Shown here piece by piece: positions 1 through 7,829 of a DNA stretch of 64,000 nt (the stretch's first letter is position 1; each line of letters begins with the position of its first letter). The DNA is from Croceicoccus naphthovorans (GTDB taxonomy: Bacteria; Pseudomonadota; Alphaproteobacteria; Sphingomonadales; Sphingomonadaceae). The notes beneath the pieces were generated by a model. The model was not told the origin of the DNA, did no database searches, and saw only the letters and a list, made by a program, of their open reading frames with translations. The position numbers and the translations under genes were made by a program. Location: the NCBI RefSeq assembly GCF_001028705.1, contig NZ_CP011770.1, forward strand, positions 2,855,501 through 2,919,500, given 5' to 3'.

Positions 1-108
1 CCCGATGGGGTTACCGCAGTCACTTCGGTGCACTACCACGTCGGACCATATACCTATTCGAGGCTTGAGGACGCCTTGGCGGAGCATGATCGCCAGTCCG
101 GGAAGTAA
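1..108 (+). CDS. 3' end of an unidentified gene (cut by window edge)
   Basis: Frame 1 is open from the first base and ends at a TAA at 106-108, giving 35 residues that end in HDRQSGK. The composition (YHVGPYTYSRLEDALAEHDR) looks like a real protein C-terminus. The gene would converge on gltX, whose stop lies 29 bp further on. Too little is visible to assign a family. The only ATG-started frame here (from base 5) runs into gltX as an antisense shadow, so I prefer this open frame. Confidence 0.45.
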   Translation, partial: PDGVTAVTSVHYHVGPYTYSRLEDALAEHDRQSGK

Positions 109-137
109 GACCGTCACGGCCTGTTGCTATTATCGTC

Positions 138-1469
138 CTACCCCGCCGCCCGCAGGCGTTCGACCGCGCGGGCCTTGCCGATCAGCGGTAGCAGCGTCGC
201 CATATCCGGCCCGTGGTCCATGCCCGTCAGCGCCAGCCGCAGCGGCAGGAACAGCGCCTTTCCCTTGCGCCCGGTCGCATCCTTCAGCGCGGCGGTCAGC
301 GCCTTCCACGCATCCTCGCCCCAGTCCAGCGTTTCGGCGACATCCGCCGCCTGCCCGGCAAAGGCACGCTCTTCGTCCGACAGGTCCGGCCGGGGCACAT
401 CGCCCGCGATGACCTGCCACCATTCCTGCGCCTCGCTCGCCTTTTCAAGGTTCGGGCGGACGGCCAGCCATGCCGCCTCGTCCATGCCTTCGGGCAAGAG
501 GCCGCGCACTTCGGCATAGTCCATCTGGTGCACGATCTGCGCATTCAGGCGCAGCAATTCGCCCTCGTCGAACCGCGCCGGCGCGCGTCCGAAAGTTGAA
601 AGATCGAATCCATCGGCCAAAGCCTCGAGCGACGTTTCCGCCACCACCGGCTGCGAGGTGCCGATGCGTGCCAGCAGCGAGGTAATCGCCATCGCCTCCA
701 GCCCCTGTTCGCGAAAGGCGTCGACGCCCAGCGACCCAAGCCGCTTCGACAGCTTGCCCTCGTTCCCGGTCAGCAGCGCCTCGTGCGCGAAGCGCGGCGG
801 GGTTGCGCCAAGTGCCGTGAACATCTGCAACTGGACCGCGGTGTTCGAAACGTGGTCCTCCCCCCGCAGCACGTCGGTCACGCCCATCGCAATGTCGTCG
901 ACTGCGCTTGGCAGCATATAGAGCCACGACCCGTCGGCGCGGCGGATCACCGGATCGGACAGACGGTCGCCCTCGAACTTCTGGGGCCCGCGAATGCCGT
1001 CGTCCCACGCAATCGCCTCTTCCCGGTCGATCAGGAAGCGCCAGTGCGGGGCCACGCCCGCTTCGGCCTTGGCCGCATGGTCCGCTTCGGTCAGGCCCAG
1101 CGCCGCGCGGTCGTAAATCGGCGGCAGGCCCCGGCCCAGCAGGACCTTGCGCCGCAGATCCAGCTCTTGCGCGGTTTCGTAGCAGCGATAGACGCGTCCG
1201 GCGGCGCGCAGTTTCTCAAACGCCTCGTCGTAAAGCGCGAGGCGTTCCGACTGACGCTCCTCGCCATCGGGCGTCAGGCCCAGCCAATCAAGGTCGGCGC
1301 GAATCGCCTCGACATATTGCTCTTCTGAACGGGCCGCGTCGGTATCGTCGATGCGTAACATAAACCGCCCCCCGGCCTTGCGGGCCAGCAGGCAGTTGTG
1401 AAGCGCCGTGCGGATATTGCCGACATGCAGGCGGCCGGTCGGCGATGGAGCGAAGCGGGTAACGGTCAT
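138..1469 (-). CDS. gltX: Glutamyl-tRNA synthetase
   Basis: Class I aminoacyl-tRNA synthetase that charges tRNA-Glu in the cytoplasm. The 443-aa product opens with RFAPSPTGRLHVGN, the glutamyl version of the HIGH signature, at about residues 5-18, and carries the second ATP-binding signature KLSKR near residue 240. The anticodon-binding region fills the C-terminal third. Length is on the short side for the family (about 440-490 aa) but no catalytic element is missing. Alphaproteobacteria often have two gltX paralogues and the sequence does not say whether a second exists here. It may therefore be the discriminating or the non-discriminating form. It is transcribed alone, divergent from the small CxxC gene at 1647. 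Confidence 0.95.
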   Translation of the reverse strand: MTVTRFAPSPTGRLHVGNIRTALHNCLLARKAGGRFMLRIDDTDAARSEEQYVEAIRADLDWLGLTPDGEERQSERLALYDEAFEKLRAAGRVYRCYETAQELDLRRKVLLGRGLPPIYDRAALGLTEADHAAKAEAGVAPHWRFLIDREEAIAWDDGIRGPQKFEGDRLSDPVIRRADGSWLYMLPSAVDDIAMGVTDVLRGEDHVSNTAVQLQMFTALGATPPRFAHEALLTGNEGKLSKRLGSLGVDAFREQGLEAMAITSLLARIGTSQPVVAETSLEALADGFDLSTFGRAPARFDEGELLRLNAQIVHQMDYAEVRGLLPEGMDEAAWLAVRPNLEKASEAQEWWQVIAGDVPRPDLSDEERAFAGQAADVAETLDWGEDAWKALTAALKDATGRKGKALFLPLRLALTGMDHGPDMATLLPLIGKARAVERLRAAG

Positions 1470-1646
1470 GCCCGCCCCTATAGCCTGCCCGCGCGGCGTG
1501 ACCAGCGAGGATCGTGCAGCAGCCCGCGGGGCGCTTAAATGCTTAACAGTGGATTAATGGGGCTTGCTGAGTCGCATGCTGCGCAGCATAGTGGCGAAAA
1601 AGGGGCAGCCGGACACTGCCTGATAATAATGGACGGAAGGGATCGG

Positions 1647-1994
1647 ATGGTTGGAACGGTGCAAGTCCGCTGGTGCCCCCATTGCAAGGCCTGGGGCCGG
1701 GCGAAACAGTTGGCGGCGGACCCGTCGCATGGCTGGGTGTCAGGGGGCGACGATGCGATGATCGCCTTTCACTACGTTCGCGAAGACTACTCTTGCAACG
1801 CCTGCGAAGCACCGTTTGCCAGAAGCCGCATCACATCCTGCCCGCCCGAACATATCTGGTCCGCGCGCAGCGCCTTGGCCCGCATCCGGTCGGAACCGAA
1901 CAGCCGCCGCGCGATCCCGCTATGGTGGGAAGGCCATCCCGAACTGTCGGACTTTTCCGCGCCCTTTGCGAAGGGCAGTCAGGCAACCGCCTGA
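1647..1994 (+). CDS. Hypothetical protein with paired CxxC motifs
   Basis: A 115-aa product with CPHC and CNAC motifs about 50 residues apart, which could form one zinc ribbon or knuckle. I recognise no named family. The frame is open from 1539, but a GGAAGG ribosome-binding site at 1635-1640 sits 6 bp before the ATG at 1647, so that start is preferred. The C-terminal part is rich in Trp and Pro and has no membrane segment. It lies divergent from gltX and converges on a lipoprotein gene 6 bp downstream. The motifs suggest metal binding. Function is unknown. Confidence 0.6.
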   Translation: MVGTVQVRWCPHCKAWGRAKQLAADPSHGWVSGGDDAMIAFHYVREDYSCNACEAPFARSRITSCPPEHIWSARSALARIRSEPNSRRAIPLWWEGHPELSDFSAPFAKGSQATA

Positions 1995-2000
1995 CCGGCG

Positions 2001-2516
2001 TTACTGCGAGAACAACAGGACCGAGTGCCCGCCGCCTGACAGGCGCAGTCCGTTTTCGGGCGTTTTCTCCGCCTGCGTCGCGCTGTCGATAGCGCGGACC
2101 ATATCGGCCAGCGGCGGCGGGAAGGTTGCCGCGCAGGGCAGAGGCTTGGGATTGATATCGATGGTGATCGCAGGGGTGCGTTCGGTGATCAGAGCAGGCG
2201 GGTCATATCTATATCGCCACGTGACCTGCTGGCAGTTTTCGAACTCGATCCGGTCCTGCCCGATATGGATCGCTACGCCGAAGGGCTGATCGAACGGCTC
2301 GCCATCGATCCCGGCCAGACGGTAATCGCCGCGAATGCTATCGGGCCAGGGATCTACCGGTTGGGGCATGCGCTGGCCGAATTCCTCGGCAGCACGCTCG
2401 CTCGCGCTCGCCATCGGATCGGGCGCTTCGGTCGTCTCTGCAACCGCCGGTTCGTCCGCATCGCCGCACGCGCCCAGCAAGGGCGCCAGTGCCAGCGAGG
2501 CAGCCCACACCCTCAC
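2001..2516 (-). CDS. Putative lipoprotein
   Basis: A 171-aa secreted protein with a short signal peptide and an LGAC lipobox (Cys at residue 17), followed by an acidic, Ala/Glu-rich linker and a compact domain ending in RLSGGGHSVLLF. The ending resembles small META-type periplasmic domains of sphingomonads, but I cannot confirm the family. It starts with GTG at 2516, overlapping the stop of nadE by 4 bp (GTGA), so it is translationally coupled to nadE. Probably attached to the inner leaflet of the outer membrane. No enzymatic residues are evident. Confidence 0.75.
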   Translation of the reverse strand: MRVWAASLALAPLLGACGDADEPAVAETTEAPDPMASASERAAEEFGQRMPQPVDPWPDSIRGDYRLAGIDGEPFDQPFGVAIHIGQDRIEFENCQQVTWRYRYDPPALITERTPAITIDINPKPLPCAATFPPPLADMVRAIDSATQAEKTPENGLRLSGGGHSVLLFSQ

Positions 2517-4174
2517 GCCGAGCGGAACCGATGCGTAATCGGATAGCGCCGGTCGCGTCCGAAGTTGCGCGTGGTCAGCTTCACGCCGGGAGGGGCCTGC
2601 CGCCGCTTGTACTCGGCGACGTGGAGCAGGCGTTCGATGCGCACCACCACCTCTCGCTCGAATCCCTCTGCAACCAACTGGTCCACGCTCTTCTCATGCT
2701 CGACCAGGCCCATCAGGATACCGTCCAGCGTGTCGTAATCGGGCAGCGAATCGCTGTCCTTCTGATCAGGGCGCAGTTCGGCGCTGGGCGGTTTGTCGAT
2801 GATGTTCTGCGGAATGACCGGCCCATCGGGGCCCAGCCCGATGCGGGGCTTGTGCGTATTGCGCCATTCCGAGGCGCGGAACACGGTCGTCTTGTACGCA
2901 TCCTTCAGCGGGTTGTAGCCGCCCGACATGTCGCCATAGATCGTGGCATAGCCGACGCTCATCTCGCTCTTGTTGCCGGTGGTGACCAGCATCGGCCCGA
3001 ACTTGTTGGACAGAGCCATCAGGGTCACGCCGCGAATGCGCGATTGCAGGTTCTCTTCGGTGATGTCGACGCTCATGTCGGCAAAGTCGTCGGCCAGCAT
3101 TGCGTCGAAACCGGCGACCGCAGGCTGGATCGGAATGGTCGACAGTCGGCATCCGATCAGCCGCGCGCATTCCGCCGCGTCGTCGAGGCTTTCCTGACTG
3201 GTGAACCGGCTGGGCAGCATTACGCACCAAACCCGGTCCGGTCCCAGCGCATCGGCGGCGATGGCGGCGCAGATCGCGCTGTCGATCCCGCCCGACAGGC
3301 CCAGCACAACGCCGGGGAAGCCGTTTTTGTCGACATAATCGCGCAGGCCGACGACCATCGCGCAATAGATATCCTCCGGGTGGTCGGACAGGCGATGCAG
3401 CGCGCCCGGCACGCAGGACCACCCATCGCGGCCCTTGACCCATCGGGTCGTGACTTCCGCCTCTTCCCAATCGGGCAATTGCGCGGCCAGCGTGCCGTCG
3501 CCATTGATGACGAAGCTGGCCCCGTCGAAGGCCAGTTCGTCCTGACCGCCCACGCGGTTGACGTAGGCCATCGGCACGCCGGTATCGATCGCGCGGCGTT
3601 TCGCCACGCCGTCGATGCGCAGCACGTCCTTGTCGATTTCATACGGACTGCCGTTGACGCAGACGAAGATCTGCGCGCCCTGTTCGGCCAGATGACGGCA
3701 GACCGATGGATGCCAGATATCCTCGCAAATCGGCAGGCCCAGCATGACCCCACGAAACAGGACCGGATCGGGCAGATCGCCCGGCGTGAACAGGCGCGCC
3801 TCGTCAAACGTGCCGTAGTTCGGCAGTTCGTACTTGAACCGCGTGGCGATGATCTTGCCGCCATCGAGCAGCGCGACCCCGTTGTGCAGCGCGCCGTCGC
3901 GGACGAAAACGCTGCCCACCAGCATCGCGGGACCGGACTTGGCGGTGGCGGCAGCCAGCTTTTCCAGCTCTCTCGTCGCGCGTTCGATCAGCGCGGGGCG
4001 CAGGACCAGATCTTCGGGCGGATAGCCGATCAGGTTCATCTCTGGAAAGACGACAAGATCGCTTTCCATCTTCGCCGCCCGGTCGCGCGCGGCCAGCATG
4101 GCCTCTGCATTGGCGGCGATGTCGCCAACCACCTGGTTGCACTGGACAAGCGTGATGGCGAGCGTTTCGGTCAT
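2513..4174 (-). CDS. nadE: Glutamine-dependent NAD+ synthetase
   Basis: Converts deamido-NAD+ to NAD+ using glutamine as ammonia donor, the last step of NAD synthesis. The 553-aa protein has the two expected parts. The N-terminal nitrilase-type glutaminase carries catalytic Glu45 (FPEMN), Lys114 (FKYELPNYG) and Cys150 (LPICEDIW). The C-terminal ammonia-dependent synthetase carries the PP-loop SGGIDS at 294-299 and the TTGNKSE motif. Length is normal for the bacterial two-domain form. The ATG at 4174 begins MTETLAITLVQ, as expected for a nitrilase fold. It forms a two-gene unit with the downstream lipoprotein. Confidence 0.96.
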   Translation of the reverse strand: MTETLAITLVQCNQVVGDIAANAEAMLAARDRAAKMESDLVVFPEMNLIGYPPEDLVLRPALIERATRELEKLAAATAKSGPAMLVGSVFVRDGALHNGVALLDGGKIIATRFKYELPNYGTFDEARLFTPGDLPDPVLFRGVMLGLPICEDIWHPSVCRHLAEQGAQIFVCVNGSPYEIDKDVLRIDGVAKRRAIDTGVPMAYVNRVGGQDELAFDGASFVINGDGTLAAQLPDWEEAEVTTRWVKGRDGWSCVPGALHRLSDHPEDIYCAMVVGLRDYVDKNGFPGVVLGLSGGIDSAICAAIAADALGPDRVWCVMLPSRFTSQESLDDAAECARLIGCRLSTIPIQPAVAGFDAMLADDFADMSVDITEENLQSRIRGVTLMALSNKFGPMLVTTGNKSEMSVGYATIYGDMSGGYNPLKDAYKTTVFRASEWRNTHKPRIGLGPDGPVIPQNIIDKPPSAELRPDQKDSDSLPDYDTLDGILMGLVEHEKSVDQLVAEGFEREVVVRIERLLHVAEYKRRQAPPGVKLTTRNFGRDRRYPITHRFRSA

Positions 4175-4264
4175 TCAGGCTCCGGAAGGTCGCGAAGGGT
4201 GCGGCGCGGGATCTAAACTGTCCAGCTATTGCCCCCGCCCTGCGAACGCAAGAGCGTGCTGGGA

Positions 4265-4648
4265 TCAGGCCGGCTTGTCGCTTGCGTTCTGCGACGGGCG
4301 GTTGGCCATCATCTGGGTCATCCGCTGCTGCAACGGCTGCGCGATGGTCTGGTGCAGGTGATCCAGCACGATCCTGCTCAGCGGATGGCGGAATTCGATG
4401 CCGATGAAGGCCCCGTTGCACCAGCGGACGCCGATTATCATCGGGCCGACATCCTCCAGCGTCATATGGAACACCGCGCCGACTTCGCACTTCATCCCGT
4501 GATCACGGATGCGGCAGCCGGTTTCGGAAAATTCGACCACGGACACGACCCGCCCGACATAGGGCCCGGACTGAATCTGCCCGAACGCCATGCCCCGCCA
4601 GCGTTCCTGCGAACGCCCGTCCAGCGGCGAAAGTCGCTTGTATGCCAC
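4265..4648 (-). CDS. PilZ-like domain protein
   Basis: A small cytoplasmic protein of about 127 aa resembling the PilZ beta-barrel: the stretch VGRVVSVVEFSETGCRI corresponds to the second PilZ strand region (usually D/N-x-S-x-x-G), then VRW and GIEF strands follow. In PilZ proteins the upstream RxxxR binds c-di-GMP. Here only an Arg-rich stretch (DGRSQERWRG) precedes the barrel, so ligand binding is doubtful. The frame is open far upstream with no clear ribosome-binding site. I chose the GTG at 4648, but other GTG starts further upstream (near 4720-4755) are possible. It is divergent from the DUF294 gene. Confidence 0.6.
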   Translation of the reverse strand: MAYKRLSPLDGRSQERWRGMAFGQIQSGPYVGRVVSVVEFSETGCRIRDHGMKCEVGAVFHMTLEDVGPMIIGVRWCNGAFIGIEFRHPLSRIVLDHLHQTIAQPLQQRMTQMMANRPSQNASDKPA

Positions 4649-4824
4649 TGCCGTATTGCCCCCAACGATGTCCCTCGGCGCGCCTGATATATCTTTAGTC
4701 CGCACCTGCCCACGGTTTTCGCAATTGCAGAAGAAGTTCACATGATTTGTCACAGGCAATGGCCTACCCTCGACATAAGTCGTACTGGCAGGCGGGGCCG
4801 CGCAGGCATACCTTTGCCACAGCA

Positions 4825-6708
4825 ATGGACGACACACCGGAATCCAACGAGGTCGCGGATTTCCTGCGACGCCATCCCCCGTTCTCAGGGCTGTCTGTGG
4901 ACGAGTTGCGGGCGCTGATCCGCGCGCTGGAGATCCGGTATTACCGCCGGGGATCGCGGATCGCATCTGCCGGAGAGGCGAACGCGTGGTTCTCGGTCGT
5001 GCGATCCGGCGCGGTGGAGCTGCGGCTGGGCGGCAGCGACCTGAATGCGCGGCTGGGCGAAGGGGGATGCTTCGGCTACCCATCGCTGCTCCGGGGCGGC
5101 CACACACAGAACGAGGTGACGGCGCTGGAAGACGCGCTGGTCTATCGCATCGCCAAACCCGCCTTCATGGCGCTGATCGACGCGCATCCCGATTTCCGCG
5201 CCTTCTTCGAAACCGACGAGGCCGCGCGATTGCGCCGCGCCGTCGCCTCGCTGCGACCGCGGGGCGACAATGGCGACGAACTGCTGGGCGCGCATGCCGC
5301 GATTCTGTCGCTGGTGCGGCGGCAGGAACTGGTCCACGGCACGCCCGATATGGCGGTGGGCGATGCGGCGCGGCTGATGGCGGATCGCGATGTATCCACC
5401 CTGCCGGTCTGCGAAGGATCGCGGCTGGTCGGGATCATCACCGACAAGGACTTGCGCCGCCGCGTGCTGGGCGCGAGACTGGACCTGTCCACCCCGCTGA
5501 CGCAGGTGATGACGGCGAACCCTGTGACGGTCGTGGCCGAAACGCCGATCCTGACCGCGCTGATCACGATGGCAGAGCGGCACATCCACCACCTGCCGGT
5601 AACCGACGCAAGCGGCACGGTCGTCGCGGTCGTATCCTCGAACGACATCCTGTCGCAGCTGGGGTCGAACGCGCTGCATATTGCCAAGGCGGTCATCGCG
5701 GCCGACGATCCCGTCGCGGTGGCGCAAGCGACCGGCCAATTGCCGCAGGCGCTGGGCGGGCTGATCGGCGCAGGCGTCGATGCCGATCACGTCTCGCGCT
5801 ATGTCTCGACTATCGGTGAGGGCGCGCATCGCCGCTTGCTGCAACTGGGCGAGGCAAAGCTCGGCCCGCCGCCGGTGGCCTATGCGCTGGTCTGTTTCGG
5901 ATCGCTGGCGCGGGCAGAGCAGGCGCTGGGATCGGATCAGGACAACGGGTTCGTCTTCGCGCCCGACTACGATCCCGAAAGGCACGATGGCTATTTCGCC
6001 GAACTGGCGCGGTTTCTCTGCGATGGGCTGAATGCCGCCGGATACCGATACTGCCCCGGCAACATCATGGCGACCAACCCGGCCTATCGCCGCACGGCAG
6101 AGCAGTGGCTGGCGATCTTCAAGGGCTGGATCGACAGCCCCGATCCGCAAGCCGTTCTGGAAAGCACGATCTTTTTCGACATGCGCGCGCTGGCGGGCGA
6201 TGCCGCCTTGGTAGAGGGCTTGCGCCGGGGCGTCTTTGCCGCCGCTGCCAGCAACCGCATCTTCCTGTCCTTCATCGCCCGCACCGCCGCCGCCACGCAG
6301 GTGCCATTGGGCTTTTTCCGCAACTTCCTGTTGCAGGACGATGCGGTGGAAGGCCGCGTTCTCGACCTTAAGAAACAGGCCATCGCCGCGATCGTCGACA
6401 TCGCCCGTACCCATGCGCTGGTCCGCGAATTGCAGGCGACCAACACTGCGGAACGCCTGCGCGCGGCGGCAGCGGCGGGCAGCATCAGCGACGAATCGGC
6501 CAGCGACCTGATCGCCTGTTTCGAATTCGTGCGCGACGTGCGCTTTCGCCATCAGGCAGAGCAGATCGACCGGGGCGACCCGCCGTCGAACAAGCTGGAC
6601 CCCGCCACGCTGTCGCGGTTCGACCGCGAGCATTTGCGCGACGCCTTTCGCCTGATCCGCGATCAGCTGGATAAGCTGCGCGGCCAGTTCGCGGGCGGCG
6701 TGGCATGA
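4825..6708 (+). CDS. cNMP-binding / CBS-pair / DUF294 nucleotidyltransferase-like protein
   Basis: A 627-aa cytoplasmic signalling protein in three parts: a cyclic-nucleotide-binding-like domain (about 15-140), a CBS pair (about 165-285, with STLPV and HHLPV strand motifs), and a DUF294 domain whose GSLARAEQALGSDQD motif matches the nucleotidyltransferase pattern GS-x-x-R-x-E-x-x-x-x-S-D-x-D of GlnD-type enzymes, followed by a DUF294 C-terminal helical domain. Homologues commonly sit beside acetate permease and acetyl-CoA synthetase genes, and this one does too. The frame is open from 4747, but the ATG at 4825 gives the expected N-terminus (MDDTPESN). The next gene starts within its stop codon (ATGA). 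The protein substrate, if any, is unknown. Confidence 0.85.
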   Translation: MDDTPESNEVADFLRRHPPFSGLSVDELRALIRALEIRYYRRGSRIASAGEANAWFSVVRSGAVELRLGGSDLNARLGEGGCFGYPSLLRGGHTQNEVTALEDALVYRIAKPAFMALIDAHPDFRAFFETDEAARLRRAVASLRPRGDNGDELLGAHAAILSLVRRQELVHGTPDMAVGDAARLMADRDVSTLPVCEGSRLVGIITDKDLRRRVLGARLDLSTPLTQVMTANPVTVVAETPILTALITMAERHIHHLPVTDASGTVVAVVSSNDILSQLGSNALHIAKAVIAADDPVAVAQATGQLPQALGGLIGAGVDADHVSRYVSTIGEGAHRRLLQLGEAKLGPPPVAYALVCFGSLARAEQALGSDQDNGFVFAPDYDPERHDGYFAELARFLCDGLNAAGYRYCPGNIMATNPAYRRTAEQWLAIFKGWIDSPDPQAVLESTIFFDMRALAGDAALVEGLRRGVFAAAASNRIFLSFIARTAAATQVPLGFFRNFLLQDDAVEGRVLDLKKQAIAAIVDIARTHALVRELQATNTAERLRAAAAAGSISDESASDLIACFEFVRDVRFRHQAEQIDRGDPPSNKLDPATLSRFDREHLRDAFRLIRDQLDKLRGQFAGGVA

Positions 6709-7388
6709 TGGTTCAGCCGTTCGCAGCTTGGCGCTTTGCCCGCCGTTTCGAAGCCGCCCGCCGCGCCGCACCGCCGGGGCCGCTTCGCGATTTCTACGAG
6801 GCGGGGCACCCGGCGCTGGACACGCCGGTAGATGCGGTGCCGATGGTGGCGCTCGACCTCGAAACCGACGGGCTGGATTTTGGTACTAGCGCCATTTTGG
6901 AGGCGGGCCTGATCGAGATGGCGCACGACCGGATTTTCGCCGGTACGGGTCGCCGCATCCGCATTCGCCCGACAGAGGCGCTGTCGGAAAAGAGCGTCGT
7001 CATCCACACCATTACCGACGATGCGCTGGCAGACGCGCCGGACGAGGAAGAAGCGCTGGCCCGCCTGCTGCCGCACCTGTCGGGCAAGGCTTTGGTCGCG
7101 CACTTTGCAGAGATCGAGGAAGGCTTCCTGAACGCCGCCTGCCGCCGCGTCTGGGGTGCGCCCTTCGTCGCGCCATTCGTCTGCACGATGGCGCTCGAAA
7201 CCCGTTGGTTTCCGCGCACCCGGGCCGCCGACGGATTGCGGCTGGCCAAGCTGCGCGCGCAATACGGTTTGCCGTCGTACCGGGGCCACGACGGGCTGGT
7301 CGATGCGATGGCCTGCGGCGAGTTGCTGATCGCGCAACTCGCCGCGCGCGGCGGCACGCCGTCGCTGGGCGGAGTCATGCGGCGCTAG
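6705..7388 (+). CDS. DnaQ-like 3'-5' exonuclease
   Basis: A 227-aa DEDD-family exonuclease. ExoI motif DLETDGLD lies near residues 49-56, and the C-terminal YRGHDGLVDAMA supplies the ExoIII-type H-x-x-x-x-D (DEDDh). It resembles the epsilon subunit of DNA polymerase III, but its place here, overlapping the DUF294 gene by 4 bp and upstream of an acetate-type symporter, is the recurrent linkage of a stand-alone DnaQ paralogue with this module rather than with replication genes. The biological substrate is not evident. An extra ATG 3 bp downstream of 6705 is an equally possible start. Confidence 0.85.
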   Translation: MMVQPFAAWRFARRFEAARRAAPPGPLRDFYEAGHPALDTPVDAVPMVALDLETDGLDFGTSAILEAGLIEMAHDRIFAGTGRRIRIRPTEALSEKSVVIHTITDDALADAPDEEEALARLLPHLSGKALVAHFAEIEEGFLNAACRRVWGAPFVAPFVCTMALETRWFPRTRAADGLRLAKLRAQYGLPSYRGHDGLVDAMACGELLIAQLAARGGTPSLGGVMRR

Positions 7389-7496
7389 CGCCAAGTCACT
7401 GGAAACGGGCGATAAACTCGCAAAATCCTGCTCCTATGCACCCTACGACTAATGTCGCGCGTGTGCGCCCTGTCGTCGCAGGTTAACGTTCGAAGG

Positions 7497-7515
7497 CTCG
7501 CAATTCGCTTGCGAG
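7497..7515. promoter_or_regulatory. Perfect 7-bp inverted repeat upstream of the symporter operon
   Basis: CTCGCAA (7497-7503) and TTGCGAG (7509-7515) flank a 5-bp spacer, ending 30 bp before the DUF4212 start codon. A third copy of the half-site CTCGCAA lies at 7417-7423. The 157-bp gap between the exonuclease gene and DUF4212 is the only sizeable gap in this module, so an operator or an mRNA leader hairpin for the symporter operon is likely. Which of the two cannot be told from sequence alone. Confidence 0.5.
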
Positions 7516-7545
7516 ACGCGAAAACCACAGGAGGGGAGGACAGCC

Positions 7546-7818
7546 ATGTCCGAACAAGATCCCGATACGTCCGCCGCGGCGGGGGCGTACTGGAAAGAAA
7601 ACATCCGCCTGCTCGTCACCCTGATGGCCATCTGGTTCATCGTATCGTTCGGCTTCGGCATCCTGCTGCGCCCGTTTCTTGACCAGTTCATGCTGGGCGG
7701 ATTTCCGCTGGGCTTCTGGTTCGCGCAACAGGGTTCGATCTACGTCTTCATCGTGCTGATTTTCTATTACGCGTGGAAGATGAAGAAGATCGAACGCAAG
7801 TACGATCTCGACGACTGA
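7546..7818 (+). CDS. DUF4212 small subunit of sodium:solute symporter
   Basis: A 90-aa inner-membrane protein with two membrane segments (about residues 22-45 and 62-80) and a charged C-terminus (KMKKIERKYDLDD). This is the DUF4212/'putative solute:sodium symporter small subunit' family, always encoded directly upstream of the VC_2705-type symporter found here. A strong GGAGG site precedes the ATG. The next gene begins 11 bp downstream, so the two are cotranscribed. It is presumed to be an accessory subunit of the permease. Confidence 0.93.
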   Translation: MSEQDPDTSAAAGAYWKENIRLLVTLMAIWFIVSFGFGILLRPFLDQFMLGGFPLGFWFAQQGSIYVFIVLIFYYAWKMKKIERKYDLDD

Positions 7819-7829
7819 GGGAGGGGCAG

